Origin: Rhodobacteraceae bacterium HTCC2150
GTDB lineage: Bacteria; Pseudomonadota; Alphaproteobacteria; Rhodobacterales; Rhodobacteraceae
Direction of reading: 5' to 3'
Assembly: GCA_000169395.1 (NCBI GenBank)
Contig: AAXZ01000008.1
Coordinates: 20,001 to 84,000 of the forward strand
Length of the DNA stretch: 64,000 nt
The notes below the pieces were generated by a model. That model made no database searches and was not told where the DNA came from. It saw only the letters and a list, made by a program, of their open reading frames with translations. Below, piece by piece: positions 1 through 9,685 of this stretch. A program made the translations under genes and the position numbers. How positions within the stretch are numbered: position 1 is the stretch's first letter; the number at the start of each line of letters is the position of its first letter.

Positions 1-234
1 ATTGCCAACAAGTGCGCCCATCGCAGAACCGGTTCCGAAACCAATTGCCATCATGATAAAGAAGGCTTGAAAACCAATCGCCAAACCCGCTTGCGCATCT
101 GTCGACAATTGACCTGCAAAATAGACGTCCACAACATTGTAAAGCGTGGTAAACAACATGCCCATTGCGGCTGGGATTGCCAGTGTACGAAAATGACCGG
201 AAATTGGGCCTATGGTAAGGTCATGGTCACGCAT
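1..234 (-). CDS. MATE family efflux transporter, N-terminal part (gene continues beyond the window)
   Basis: Reading leftward from an ATG at 234 there are 78 codons with no stop before the window edge. The peptide begins MRDHDLTIGP and continues with the first two membrane segments of a MATE (multidrug and toxic compound extrusion) carrier, including the stretch TLYNVVDVYFAGQL, which matches the family's first helix with its N-V-D motif, and a second helix rich in G, A and F. MATE proteins export cationic drugs or metabolites across the inner membrane using Na+ or H+ gradients; the substrate cannot be told from this fragment. It is divergent from the GlxA-type regulator at 431, with about 200 bases between them that I read as a shared promoter region. 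Confidence 0.85.
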   Translation of the reverse strand, partial: MRDHDLTIGPISGHFRTLAIPAAMGMLFTTLYNVVDVYFAGQLSTDAQAGLAIGFQAFFIMMAIGFGTGSAMGALVGN

Positions 235-430
235 ATTGGCATTCCTCGTATTGCTTTCCCTACTGCGTATCTGTTTTTTGTCACTAGGTCACGCATCAGT
301 TGTTTACATTGTACCCATCAGAAAAATCACATCGGTAAGGTGATGCACTTTTGACTGGTCGAAACGCACGTACTCAGTATTGTTGCACCGATAACGTAAC
401 ATCCACATTTGCACGAAAGGGTTGATTTTA

Positions 431-1381
431 ATGGCCGCCTCCCCTGCCCTTCAAAGGTTCGAGATTTATGTCGGGCGCGGTTTTGCTGAATTTGAGGTGG
501 CATCCATTACACGCACACTTCAATGCGCAAATGAAGTGTTGGGGCGGCGAGAATTTCAATGGCGCTATGTTTCGGAAATTCCTGGTCTTGTAGGCGGATC
601 AAATGGAATGATTATTCGCGCGGAGCCAGCTGTCAAAGATCACGATCTATTTGATGCACTAATTGTGGTGGGAGGGCAAAGCGGAAAGGGCGGCGAATGG
701 TTGCCACGCATGCGCCAAATGTCGCGCCGTGCACGCCAATCTTTCCTTCTTTCAGATGCCGCAACGACATTCATCAAACGCACAAAACCTAAGACGGGAA
801 ATGTCACGACACATTGGCTAGATGCCGTCCCCCTGAATGAGATAATCGACATTCCAAATTTCACAAACCGCCTTGCCGAAAAATCCGGTTCAATCACAAC
901 TGCCGCAGGCAGCGGTTCGACCATGGAATTAGTCATATCACTAATTTCAGCGCAAATGTCGCTTGCTGACGTAACCGAAGTTGGCAACAGATTGCTTTTG
1001 CCAATCGTTCGCAAAACTCAGGCAGAACAGCCTCAAGATATTGCAACAATCCCTGCATTGGCTGACGGGCGCATTAAGGCGGCAGTTGTTGCAATGGGGG
1101 AATCCCTTGATGCGCCGCTCAGCATTCAAGAACTTGCAAACCAAGTTGGCATATCAAATCGCCAACTTGAACGCCGCTTCAAGGCGTTATTTGGACATGC
1201 ACCTGGAAAGTTCTACAAGCTTCTTCGCACAAAACGTGCTCGTGTCTTGATCCAAGAAACCCAAATGCCCATCATTGAAATCGCTTTGGCAACGGGTTTT
1301 GGATCCAGCAACTCTTTGAACACGGCGCTAAAACTTGAATATGGCCTTACAGCCACCAAAATGCGCCTAAATAGGGATTGA
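431..1381 (+). CDS. GlxA-type transcriptional regulator (DJ-1/PfpI-like domain plus AraC HTH)
   Basis: The 316-residue protein has an N-terminal class I glutamine-amidotransferase-like (DJ-1/PfpI) domain over roughly residues 10-190, with the strand ALIVVGGQSG, and a C-terminal AraC/XylS double helix-turn-helix at about 205-310 (LSIQELANQVGISNRQLERR and the second helix pair IIEIALATGFGSSNS). I see no cysteine at the usual DJ-1 nucleophile position (it reads LLSDAA), so the first domain is probably a ligand sensor. A TTG nine bases upstream is a possible alternative start; I prefer the ATG at 431 because AAAGG lies 10 bases before it. It is close to the CobW/amidohydrolase genes and upstream of the ABC operon, so it may control them; that is inference. 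Confidence 0.88.
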   Translation: MAASPALQRFEIYVGRGFAEFEVASITRTLQCANEVLGRREFQWRYVSEIPGLVGGSNGMIIRAEPAVKDHDLFDALIVVGGQSGKGGEWLPRMRQMSRRARQSFLLSDAATTFIKRTKPKTGNVTTHWLDAVPLNEIIDIPNFTNRLAEKSGSITTAAGSGSTMELVISLISAQMSLADVTEVGNRLLLPIVRKTQAEQPQDIATIPALADGRIKAAVVAMGESLDAPLSIQELANQVGISNRQLERRFKALFGHAPGKFYKLLRTKRARVLIQETQMPIIEIALATGFGSSNSLNTALKLEYGLTATKMRLNRD

Positions 1382-1383
1382 GC

Positions 1384-2289
1384 TTACTTAGAGTGCTCAT
1401 CCTGAAACAACTCTTCCAAACCATTAACATCAAGTTGCTCAACATGGCCGATGCAAACCAGCGCGGGATCATTCTGCGCGGAAGCTTCTGAAACATCAAT
1501 TTGGTTGCCGACTATTTGGATAAGAAAGCTGTTCTGCTGATGATCCCTAACGAACCCTTTTGCACGAATGATACCAAACCCACCTCCAACCAAGGCTTTC
1601 GCAAGTGCCCTAGGGTCCTCAAAAGACGAAGGATTAAAAGAAACACTCCGATAATCCGCATCTGAATGGGCGGATACAGCTGTCTCTTTAGGAATCTTCG
1701 CCGCACTTAAAACAACATCCATGGCGATATTACCAAAAGAAGATTGAACGATGTGCGCCTTGCCGTTGATCTTTGAAATCCAGCTATTCAGGTGAGCCGA
1801 TTGCGCTGAGGTGATTAAATCGGATTTAGTTTGCATTATTAAGTCAGCGTCAATGATCTGCCGCTCTATTGTGTCGCCGATGTATTCGTCATTCGCTTGG
1901 TCTAAAATCGTCGTTGAATCAGCCAAAACAACGATACCGTTCAACTGAAATCGATCTAACACAATAATACTTGATCCAATGGCACCTGGCATTGCTACAC
2001 CTGAAGCCTCGATAACAACATGATCAGGTTGTGGCGAAATTTCTGATAGTTTTATTAACGCTTCGGTCAGATCGGAGCCGAATGAACAGCAAATGCACCC
2101 CCCTGATATCGTAATCATTTCGTCATCTTGAGCCTCGATCAAATCCTGATCGATGGGCAAGCTGCCAAATTCATTCACCAAAATCGCAAGTCGCTTGCCA
2201 TTCGCCTGACGTAACAAATTATTAACAAGCGTTGTTTTTCCGGCACCTAAATATCCGCCAATCACGGTGGCGGGCAAAGCTGTGTTCAT
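1384..2289 (-). CDS. CobW/P47K-family GTPase (COG0523, putative metal chaperone)
   Basis: 301 residues. A Walker A motif (GGYLGAGKTT) sits at residues 11-20, and the family's metal-binding CxCC appears as GGCICC with cysteines at 65, 67 and 68. The G4-like motif is TKSD at 154-157, and a C-terminal CobW_C-like domain follows. COG0523 GTPases deliver zinc, cobalt or other metals to client enzymes. The start codon at 2289 overlaps the stop of the upstream amidohydrolase by 4 bases (ATGA), so the two are translationally coupled. A metal-dependent amidohydrolase and a metal chaperone in one operon suggests, without proving it, that the hydrolase is the client. An in-frame upstream extension to 2334 would lie wholly inside the amidohydrolase gene and is rejected. 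Confidence 0.88.
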   Translation of the reverse strand: MNTALPATVIGGYLGAGKTTLVNNLLRQANGKRLAILVNEFGSLPIDQDLIEAQDDEMITISGGCICCSFGSDLTEALIKLSEISPQPDHVVIEASGVAMPGAIGSSIIVLDRFQLNGIVVLADSTTILDQANDEYIGDTIERQIIDADLIMQTKSDLITSAQSAHLNSWISKINGKAHIVQSSFGNIAMDVVLSAAKIPKETAVSAHSDADYRSVSFNPSSFEDPRALAKALVGGGFGIIRAKGFVRDHQQNSFLIQIVGNQIDVSEASAQNDPALVCIGHVEQLDVNGLEELFQDEHSK

Positions 2290-3929
2290 TGATCTTCCGC
2301 TGCGAATATCCGGCCACCTTGGACCGTTCCCCAAACACCAATATCCTTAAGGTTGGCGGGATCGCACGCCGTTGGGTCATCTTCTAGAATGGCAAAATCA
2401 GCTTTCTTACCTGTTTCAATTGACCCAATTTCACCATCCAGATGCAGCGTATACGCCGCCCCCATGGTGATTGCTCGCAGCGCCTCGTCCACGGTGATTT
2501 TTTCTTCTTCACCTTGCACGCGACCAGACGCCGTAATTCGGTTAACCGCTGACCACGCGGTAAACAACGGACTTAGCGGTGTAACGGGCGCATCAGAATG
2601 GATCGCCATTGCCACACCATTATTCAAAGCCGTTCGACAAGCATTCATACGTGTTGCCCGTTCTGGCCCAACAGTCAGATTATAATGCTCATCGCCCCAA
2701 TAGAAGTGATGATTGGCGAATAAGTTCACGCACATACCAAGTTTGCCCGCTTTGTGAAATTGCGCAGCGTCGGCCAATTGGCAATGCTGCAAAGTAAAGC
2801 GATGATCGGGACTTGGGTGCGCCCTTAGTGCTTTTTCAAATGTCTCAAGAACCAATTGGGTGGCCTGATCACCATTCGTGTGCGTGTGCACCAAAACCCC
2901 TGCATCCAATGCGCGATGTAAAATATCTGACAATTGTTCTGGTGCAATATACCAAAGCCCATTTGGCGCACCATTATGATAACCTGGCCAACGCATACGT
3001 GCTGAAAACCCTTGGATTGATCCATCTGCCACGATCTTTATCTGCCCCATCCGCAATCGATCGGTTGATCTAGATTTAAACGTGATGACCTCTTGCAAGA
3101 GTTCCTCAGGTGTCAGGCCCATTGCAAAACGGAAAGGCATCAATCGGATTGGAAAACTATCTTCAGCTGTTACATTCAGCATCATTTTAACGGCCTCAGC
3201 ATCCATTCTTGATGCAAGATCCGTAATGGTCGTTGTACCCGTGCGCACACAAAGTTTAGCGAAGTTGCGTAAGCCGCCTTCGTCTGCATCTAAAAGGTTG
3301 CGTTCAAACCCAACATGCATACCAACAGGGGTCATCACTTCTGGTCCCTTAAGTTCGCCAGTTGGCAAACCGTCATCACCCAATGGAATGCTTGGTGAAT
3401 TAAAACCAGCTTTCAGCATGCCCGCCAATTCCAGAGCTTTGGAATTCACATTTAGGATATGGCCCGAAGCATGCAAAACCCCAATAGGGCGTGTGGTTGA
3501 AACACGATCCAACTGTTCGCGCGTCACCCTTACGTTATCCATATAAATCGGGTCCAATTGCCATCCAGCCAATGGCGTATCGGGATCATCCAACAGCGCG
3601 TCAGCCTCTTTCAAGCGATCCACAATGGCATCGATTGTCTTAACACCAGACCAAACTTTGCCTGACGGATCCGCCCGATCAAACCAGCCACAGTAAACTT
3701 TGCTCCATAAAGAACCTTCCATCGCGTGGGCGTGGCCTTCCACAAAACCTGGCATGATGATCTTGTCCGCAAATCTTTCATCCAAAGTGTGCGACCCATA
3801 GGACGACAATTCCTCTAATGTTCCCGTCGCCAAAATTCGCCCGTCGCGCACAGCAACATGCGTTGTCGTTGGTCGGCTTTTATTCATCGTTATGATTTTA
3901 CGGGCGGAATAGATTATCGTGCCGGACAT
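2286..3929 (-). CDS. Amidohydrolase family 3 (YtcJ-like metal-dependent hydrolase)
   Basis: 547 residues, the usual length for YtcJ-type amidohydrolases. Motifs run in order: an N-terminal beta-sandwich strand with TTTHVAVRDGRILATG; the metal-binding HxH at H66/H68 in GFVEGHAHAMEG; VHTHTNGDQA; LQHCQLAD; and HSDAPVTPLSPL near the C-terminus. There is no signal peptide, so it is cytoplasmic. Members hydrolyse C-N bonds in cyclic or acylated substrates, and the specificity here cannot be read from sequence. It is followed by the CobW GTPase (4-base overlap) and is divergent from the ABC operon at 4096. A plausible picture is uptake of a peptide-like compound by the ABC system and its hydrolysis by this enzyme. 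Confidence 0.88.
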   Translation of the reverse strand: MSGTIIYSARKIITMNKSRPTTTHVAVRDGRILATGTLEELSSYGSHTLDERFADKIIMPGFVEGHAHAMEGSLWSKVYCGWFDRADPSGKVWSGVKTIDAIVDRLKEADALLDDPDTPLAGWQLDPIYMDNVRVTREQLDRVSTTRPIGVLHASGHILNVNSKALELAGMLKAGFNSPSIPLGDDGLPTGELKGPEVMTPVGMHVGFERNLLDADEGGLRNFAKLCVRTGTTTITDLASRMDAEAVKMMLNVTAEDSFPIRLMPFRFAMGLTPEELLQEVITFKSRSTDRLRMGQIKIVADGSIQGFSARMRWPGYHNGAPNGLWYIAPEQLSDILHRALDAGVLVHTHTNGDQATQLVLETFEKALRAHPSPDHRFTLQHCQLADAAQFHKAGKLGMCVNLFANHHFYWGDEHYNLTVGPERATRMNACRTALNNGVAMAIHSDAPVTPLSPLFTAWSAVNRITASGRVQGEEEKITVDEALRAITMGAAYTLHLDGEIGSIETGKKADFAILEDDPTACDPANLKDIGVWGTVQGGRIFAAEDQ

Positions 3930-4095
3930 TATAGAATCCTGTGTTTGGTCATTTCCAAAACCCTAAGTCAGAAATTTCCACATGGGAACGCATTTTTGAA
4001 TTTATTGTTTTGTTAATAAAATCGCTTTGTGAATCCGAAAGGCTGGTCTAGGCTTCCCATCGAAATAACAAAAATTATCTGGGAGGATAGATTCT

Positions 4096-5673
4096 ATGAA
4101 GCAATTCTTAAAAGGTACATTTACGGCAGCGGCTGCATTAAGTGTGCTGGCCACCGGCGTAATTGCCGAAGACACGCCCAAACAAGGCGGCACTTTGGTT
4201 ACTGTGTTAAGTACCAATGTGCGTAACCTAAACTCTGCGGTTCAATCAGGTATCGTGACTGGTTACCCAGGCGCGCAACTTTTTGCGTCCCCGCTTCGCT
4301 ATGACGAAGATTGGACACCACAACCATACTTGGCCGAAAGCTGGAACGTTAGTGACGACGGCTTAACCGTAACGCTAAACCTTGCCAAAAATGCAAAGTT
4401 CCACGATGGCGTTGCGCTTACATCTAAGGATGTCGCGTTTTCTGTTGACGTGATCAAAGCAAACCACCCGTTTAAGTCCATGTTCGCACCGGTTGAATCT
4501 GTTGAAACACCAGACGATCATACTGCGGTTCTTAAACTGTCCAAACCACACCCGGCGTTGATGCTGGCAATGTCCGGTCAGTTGATGTCAATTATCCCAC
4601 AACACATTTACGGTGATGTGCCAATTGACGAAGTGAAAACTCACCCACGCAACAACGAAAACACCGTTGGTTCGGGTCCATTCAAATTGGTCGAATACAA
4701 ATCAGGCGAGCACGTCATTCTAGAGCGTTTTGACGATTTCTTCATCGAAGGCCGCCCATATCTAGATAAAGTCGTGATGCGGATCATCTCTGATCCTGCG
4801 GCGCGTGCGATTGCTTATGAAAACGGCGAAGTGCACATGGGGGCATTTGAATCACTGCCCCGCATTATCAACCGTTTGAAAAAAGTTGATGGCCTAACCG
4901 TCACCAGTGAAGGTTACGGTGGTATCGGGCCACTTGATTGGCTCGCTATGAACACAACAAAAGGTCCCTTGGCCGATGTTCGCGTTCGCAAAGCGATTGC
5001 CCATGCGGTTGATAAAAACTTCATTCGCAATGCTTTGATGCAAGGTACCACGGATGAAAGCCGAACAGGTATTCATCCAGACAGCCCGTTTTATAATGCC
5101 GATGTTGAGGCATACGAACTGGACCTAGACAAAGCAAATGCCTTGCTTGACGAGGCTGGTTTCCCAATGAATGGCGGCACTCGTTTTGCTTTGACAATCG
5201 ATTTCGGTTGGCCAGGCGTGAAGCCACAGGTTGAATATGTCAAAGCTGCTTTGAAAAAGGTAGGCATCGACGTAACCGTGCGCGCCAGTGCGGATTTCCC
5301 AACCTGGGCAAAACGTATGGGAACTATGGACTTTGATATGTCTTGGGACACAGTGTTCAACTGGGGTGATCCAGTTATCGGTGTTCACCGCACATACAAC
5401 AGTGAAAACATCGCTAAAGGCGTATGGTCCAACACTCAGGGTTATTCCAACTCTCGTGTAGATGAACTGATGGCGATGGCGGCTGTTGAAAATGATATGG
5501 CGAAACGCACAGCACTGTATGCAGAATTCCAGCAAATCATTGCGGACGAACTGCCTGTCTATCACGTCAACACATTGCCATACCACACGGTCTATTCTGA
5601 CAAAGTGGGCAACCCACCGTTGGGCATCTGGGGCACATCGACACCAATCGATATGACCTACTTGAAAGACTAA
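4096..5673 (+). CDS. ABC transporter substrate-binding protein, family 5 (dipeptide/oligopeptide type)
   Basis: 525 residues with a clear signal peptide (MKQFLKGTFTAAAALSVLATGVIA, cleaved before EDTPKQ), so it is periplasmic. The mature part has the SBP_bac_5 pattern: GGTLVTVL at the N-terminus, PYLAESWNVSDDGLTVTLNL, FHDGVALTSKDVAFSVD, and VGSGPFKLVEYKSGE. It captures peptides, opines, nickel complexes or similar ligands for the membrane components that follow. A strong ribosome site (GGGAGGA at 4081-4087) fixes the start. It is the first gene of a five-gene operon (binding protein, two permeases, two ATPases), and a hairpin directly after its stop probably raises its expression above that of the permeases. 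Confidence 0.93.
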   Translation: MKQFLKGTFTAAAALSVLATGVIAEDTPKQGGTLVTVLSTNVRNLNSAVQSGIVTGYPGAQLFASPLRYDEDWTPQPYLAESWNVSDDGLTVTLNLAKNAKFHDGVALTSKDVAFSVDVIKANHPFKSMFAPVESVETPDDHTAVLKLSKPHPALMLAMSGQLMSIIPQHIYGDVPIDEVKTHPRNNENTVGSGPFKLVEYKSGEHVILERFDDFFIEGRPYLDKVVMRIISDPAARAIAYENGEVHMGAFESLPRIINRLKKVDGLTVTSEGYGGIGPLDWLAMNTTKGPLADVRVRKAIAHAVDKNFIRNALMQGTTDESRTGIHPDSPFYNADVEAYELDLDKANALLDEAGFPMNGGTRFALTIDFGWPGVKPQVEYVKAALKKVGIDVTVRASADFPTWAKRMGTMDFDMSWDTVFNWGDPVIGVHRTYNSENIAKGVWSNTQGYSNSRVDELMAMAAVENDMAKRTALYAEFQQIIADELPVYHVNTLPYHTVYSDKVGNPPLGIWGTSTPIDMTYLKD

Positions 5674-5682
5674 ACTTACAAT

Positions 5683-5712
5683 TGCTGCGGCGGGGTATTC
5701 CTTGCCGCAGCA
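5683..5712 (+). terminator. Intra-operon hairpin between binding protein and permease
   Basis: TGCTGCGGC and GCCGCAGCA form a 9-bp perfect stem around a 12-base loop, followed by TTTTC. It sits ten bases after the stop of the binding-protein gene. Such stem-loops commonly act as partial terminators or 3' mRNA stabilisers, letting the binding protein be made in excess over the permeases. The in-frame TTG at 5702 lies in this hairpin and is therefore an unlikely permease start. Confidence 0.7.
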
Positions 5713-5719
5713 TTTTCAT

Positions 5720-6712
5720 ATGCAGGCGATCCACGTGCAATTTCTTCAAACCACCCTAATTCGAATATTTTACGCTATTGTGCTGCTGGTTGCGGTATTG
5801 GTGTTGAATTTCTCCCTGATGCATCTGGCCCCGGGCGATGTGGCAGATACCATTAGCCAATCCATGGGTGGTGCCGACCAAGAATTGCTAGATCGTATTC
5901 GATCAGATTATGGTTTGGATCAACCGTTCCTCGTTCAACTTGGCCGCTACATCGCCGGCGTTTTGCAATTTGATCTGGGATTTTCATTCTTTTACAATCA
6001 ACCCGTCACAAAACTAATCATGGAACGTCTTCCAGCGACGCTATTATTGGTTGTAACCGCCCAACTTTTGGCGCTGTTCCTTGGCGTGTTTCTGGGTGTT
6101 ATTTCAGCGCGCAAGCCGAATGGATTAACCAGCCACTTTGTAACATTCATGGCGTTGTTTGGATATGCGGCCCCAGTGTTCTGGACAGGCATTCTATTGT
6201 TGATTGGCTTTTCGCTCCACTTGCATTGGTTCCCCGTGGCTGGCATGCGCGATGTGACAATATCAGGTGGTTTTTGGGTACATTTTGTCGATGTTTTGCG
6301 TCATTTGATTTTGCCGATGATTACATTGGCTTCAATTTTTCTAGCGCTGTATTCCCGCCTTGCCCGCGCCACCATGATGGAAGTGCTTGGTTCGGATTAT
6401 GTGCGCACCGCAAAGTCCAAAGGGCTTAGCCAACGCCAAGTTGTTTATAAACACGCGCTCAAGAATTCACTGTCACCCGTTATCACATTGGCTGGATTGC
6501 AATTCAGTGCTGTGATTTCAGGCGCCGTATTGGTGGAAACAGTTTTTTCTTGGCCTGGGCTAGGCACGCTGGCGTTCCAGTCCATCATTGCTCGCGATAC
6601 GCCAACCATCCTTGGCATTCTTTTCTTTTCCGCTTTGGTGGTTATCGTTGGAAATTTGCTTACCGACATCGCACTTCGATTGGTGGACCCAAGACTTAGG
6701 GGGCGTTCATGA
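5720..6712 (+). CDS. ABC transporter permease, DppB/OppB type
   Basis: 330 residues with six predicted membrane helices. An N-terminal helix (LIRIFYAIVLLVAVLVLNFSL) precedes the periplasmic loop PGDVADTI, and the BPD_transp_1 fold ends with the EAA-like cytoplasmic loop (DYVRTAKSKGLSQRQVVYKH). It forms the inner-membrane channel with the next permease. Start choice is uncertain: ATG 5720 is used here, but a GTG at 5738 with AGGCGA about 9 bases upstream is also plausible. Its stop overlaps the ATG of the next permease by 4 bases, so the two halves of the channel are translationally coupled. Confidence 0.92.
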   Translation: MQAIHVQFLQTTLIRIFYAIVLLVAVLVLNFSLMHLAPGDVADTISQSMGGADQELLDRIRSDYGLDQPFLVQLGRYIAGVLQFDLGFSFFYNQPVTKLIMERLPATLLLVVTAQLLALFLGVFLGVISARKPNGLTSHFVTFMALFGYAAPVFWTGILLLIGFSLHLHWFPVAGMRDVTISGGFWVHFVDVLRHLILPMITLASIFLALYSRLARATMMEVLGSDYVRTAKSKGLSQRQVVYKHALKNSLSPVITLAGLQFSAVISGAVLVETVFSWPGLGTLAFQSIIARDTPTILGILFFSALVVIVGNLLTDIALRLVDPRLRGRS

Positions 6713-7587
6713 GCAAAATGGAATCTGAACAAGAATTTGAAAAGGCGCGATCACCTTTTGCCGAGGCTTGGGGCATGTTTCGCCGCAACCATACCGCCGT
6801 CGGCGCATTAGGTGTTTTACTTTTGATCTTGCTTGGGGCGATTTTTGGACCCTTTTTGTACGGTGTTGATCCCTTTGAAATGGTCTGGGCACCATTTAGC
6901 CCGCCAGGCGAAGAGGGTTTTATGTTGGGTACCGATTATCTTGGGCGTGATCTTTTGGCGATGATAATCAGCGGCGCAAGAGTGTCATTGTTAATCGGCT
7001 TGAGCGCGGCTTTAGTTTCTATTTTGATTGGCGTCACAGTGGGTGCTTTGGCTGGGTTTTATCGCGGTTGGGTCGAAGAAGTCCTGATGCGTGTCACCGA
7101 GTTTTTCCAAGTTCTGCCTACCCTGCTATTTTCAATGGTATTAGTCGCGTTGTTTGGCGCATCGCTTCCGATGATAACCTTTGCGATTGGCGTCGTTAGT
7201 TGGACAGCCGTTGCCCGCATAACACGATCAGAGTTTTTAAGGATCCGTGAACTAGAATATGTCATGGCGGCGCGTGCATCCGGTGGATCAAACAAAACCC
7301 TGATGTTCACTGTTATTCTGCCAAATGCCCTTCCACCAATAATCGTGCAATCCGCGCTTATGGTTGGGTCGGCGATCCTGTTTGAGGCGGGCCTGTCGTT
7401 CCTTGGGTTAACAGACCCTAACGTCGTCAGCTGGGGTCAAATCATCGGATCTAATCGCCAATATATTTTGGATGCAGGCTATACCGTGACCTTCCCAGGC
7501 ATTGCGATATTTGTAACTGTTTTAGCAATATCGCTCGTGGGTGATGGCTTGAACGATGCCCTTAATCCCAAACTGAGGCAACGTTAA
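6709..7587 (+). CDS. ABC transporter permease, DppC/OppC type
   Basis: 292 residues. The N-terminus (SPFAEAWGMFRRNHTAVGALGVLLL) matches the OppC_N region with the first helix. The periplasmic part contains FMLGTDYLGRDLLAMIISGARVSL, highly typical of DppC proteins, and the EAA-like loop reads ELEYVMAARASGGSNKTLMF. It pairs with the upstream DppB-type permease to form the membrane channel. Its start overlaps the previous stop as ATGA, and its stop shares a base with the next start as TAATG. Confidence 0.93.
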   Translation: MSKMESEQEFEKARSPFAEAWGMFRRNHTAVGALGVLLLILLGAIFGPFLYGVDPFEMVWAPFSPPGEEGFMLGTDYLGRDLLAMIISGARVSLLIGLSAALVSILIGVTVGALAGFYRGWVEEVLMRVTEFFQVLPTLLFSMVLVALFGASLPMITFAIGVVSWTAVARITRSEFLRIRELEYVMAARASGGSNKTLMFTVILPNALPPIIVQSALMVGSAILFEAGLSFLGLTDPNVVSWGQIIGSNRQYILDAGYTVTFPGIAIFVTVLAISLVGDGLNDALNPKLRQR

Positions 7588-8573
7588 TGGCACCACTTCT
7601 AGAAGTTGAAAACCTACGCATTGAATTGACAACCCGTGATGGAATCGCGCCCGTAATTGATGACCTTTCATTCACTTTAAATGCAGGCGAAACCCTAAGC
7701 TTTGTCGGTGAAAGCGGATGTGGAAAATCCATGACCGCTTTGGCTTTGATGGGGCTATTGCCTGACAAAATCGGGCGCGTCGCATCGGGCAAGATTATCT
7801 TTAACAATGAGGATTTGACACAAGCTTCCGATGCTCGCCTGCGAGAAATCCGCGGCAACGATATTTCGATGATCTTTCAGGAACCGATGACTTCGTTAAA
7901 TCCTGTTTTCACAATCGGCGAGCAAATTGCCGAAGTTCTGCGCGCCCATCAAGGATTATCACGCGCCGCCGCTTGGGCGAAGGCTGTGGAATTGCTAGAT
8001 GCCGTGCGTATTCCAAACCCCAAAGGACGCGCCAGTGATTATCCTTTCCAAATGTCGGGTGGCCAACGTCAACGCGCTATGATTGCAATGGCCTTGGCTT
8101 GCGAGCCAAAAATCCTAATTGCCGACGAACCAACCACCGCGTTGGATGTGACCGTTCAGGCCCAAATTTTCGACCTACTGACTGATTTGCGTCGCCAAAC
8201 GAGTGCTGCGATTATCTTGATAACTCATGATATGGGTGCTGTTGCTGAAATGGCAGAACGCATGATTGTCATGTACGCAGGCCGCAAAGCAGAATTTGGA
8301 CCCGTTGATCAAATCATTACTCACCCTCGGCATCCTTACACCAAAGGCCTGATTTCCTGTGTGCCACATATTGTAAGTGACATGACCGAAGAAAGACCCG
8401 ATTTAATAGAAGTGCCGGGCATTGTTCCATCGCTAAAAGATTTCGGCCAAGATAGATGTCTGTTCGCCTCTAGGTGTGCCTATGTGACCGATAAATGCCA
8501 AGCCAGCCGTCCCAGCAAAAAGCTGTTTTCTAACGGCCAAATCGCCGATTGTTGGCATGCGGAGGATTTGTAG
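7587..8573 (+). CDS. ABC transporter ATP-binding protein, DppD/OppD type
   Basis: 328 residues. Walker A is GESGCGKS, the Q-loop region is IFQEPMTSLNP, the ABC signature is MSGGQRQRA, and Walker B is ILIADEPTTALD, followed by the H-loop ILITHD. The C-terminal extension typical of oligopeptide ATPases is present with FASRCAYVTDKC, part of the cysteine cluster that holds an Fe-S centre in characterised DppD proteins. It supplies ATP hydrolysis for import together with the following DppF-type subunit. It overlaps both neighbours by one base. Confidence 0.94.
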   Translation: MAPLLEVENLRIELTTRDGIAPVIDDLSFTLNAGETLSFVGESGCGKSMTALALMGLLPDKIGRVASGKIIFNNEDLTQASDARLREIRGNDISMIFQEPMTSLNPVFTIGEQIAEVLRAHQGLSRAAAWAKAVELLDAVRIPNPKGRASDYPFQMSGGQRQRAMIAMALACEPKILIADEPTTALDVTVQAQIFDLLTDLRRQTSAAIILITHDMGAVAEMAERMIVMYAGRKAEFGPVDQIITHPRHPYTKGLISCVPHIVSDMTEERPDLIEVPGIVPSLKDFGQDRCLFASRCAYVTDKCQASRPSKKLFSNGQIADCWHAEDL

Positions 8574-9544
8574 TGCCTAAAACATTGCTTGATGTTGACG
8601 GTCTGACCGTTCGATTTGAGGTCAAACGCGGCAGTGGGTGGGGCAAAAAATCCTACCTTTATGCGGTGGATGACATTTCATTCGAGGTCAAACAGGGTGA
8701 AACTTTGTCTATTGTTGGCGAAAGTGGTTCAGGCAAAACCACTGCTGCGTTGGCTGTTGCACGGTTGGTTCCCGCACACAGTGGCACCGTTATGTTGGAT
8801 GACGGTAATGTTTTAGAAAAACAAGGTGAAGACTTACGTCAAACCCGTCAGAAAGTGCAATTCATCTTTCAAGATCCATACAGCAGTTTAAACCCACGTA
8901 AACGCGCGGATTCAATCGTACGTGAACCTTTGGATAACCTGTCTGAAAAATCTGAAGATGAGAAAACAACTATCGTTGCTGAGTTGTTTGAGGCAGTTGG
9001 CCTGCGTCCAGAACAAATGAAATTATTTCCCCATCAATTTTCTGGGGGCCAACGTCAGCGTATTGGCATTGCCCGTGCATTGGCGACGCAACCCGAATTA
9101 ATCATCTGTGATGAACCTGTTTCGGCACTGGATGTTGCGGTTCAGGCGCAAATTTTAAATCTGCTACGCAAACTGCAACGAGAATACAACTTAACCTATT
9201 TGTTCATCAGCCATGATCTAGGTGTTGTGCAACACATGAGCGATGCCATTGCTGTGATGTATATGGGTAAAATTGTTGAACATGCCGACCGGATCAGCTT
9301 ATTCACCTCACCACGGCATCCTTACACCCAGGCATTGCTTTCTGCGGTACCAACTGTTGATCGCACACAGCGGGCAAAGCAAAAGCGTATTCTCATCCCT
9401 GGTGATCCACCTGATCCCATAAATTTACCCAAAGGGTGCCGCTTCGCCAATCGCTGTCCAATTGCAGAAGCGCAGTGCAGCCAAACCGAACCGGAATTGA
9501 AAGATGTTGGGCAAGGCCACAAAGTCGCCTGCCATTTGGTTTAG
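8573..9544 (+). CDS. ABC transporter ATP-binding protein, DppF/OppF type
   Basis: 323 residues from a GTG at 8573 that shares its first base with the preceding TAG; GGAGG at 8561-8565 supports this start. An earlier in-frame TTG at 8549 lies upstream of that ribosome site. Walker A is GESGSGKT, the Q-loop is FQDPYSSLNPR, the signature is FSGGQRQRI, Walker B is LIICDEPVSALD, and the H-loop is LFISHD. The C-terminal OppF-type tail has GCRFANRCPIAEAQC. It is the last gene of the operon. Confidence 0.94.
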   Translation: MPKTLLDVDGLTVRFEVKRGSGWGKKSYLYAVDDISFEVKQGETLSIVGESGSGKTTAALAVARLVPAHSGTVMLDDGNVLEKQGEDLRQTRQKVQFIFQDPYSSLNPRKRADSIVREPLDNLSEKSEDEKTTIVAELFEAVGLRPEQMKLFPHQFSGGQRQRIGIARALATQPELIICDEPVSALDVAVQAQILNLLRKLQREYNLTYLFISHDLGVVQHMSDAIAVMYMGKIVEHADRISLFTSPRHPYTQALLSAVPTVDRTQRAKQKRILIPGDPPDPINLPKGCRFANRCPIAEAQCSQTEPELKDVGQGHKVACHLV

Positions 9545-9685
9545 TGTCATTTTTATGTTCAATCAGCTTTCTGTGAATAGAAAATCACGATTATTCAATT
9601 TACCAGTCCAACTAAACATCGCCTTGAATCCTGCGAAATGAATAATGGTGAAGTGGGCAGTTTCAGGCTATCCAGTCTGGGCTCG

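Noticed and set aside
67-354. Plus-strand frame of 95 codons at the left edge
   Set aside because: It is antisense to the MATE exporter start and has no family features.
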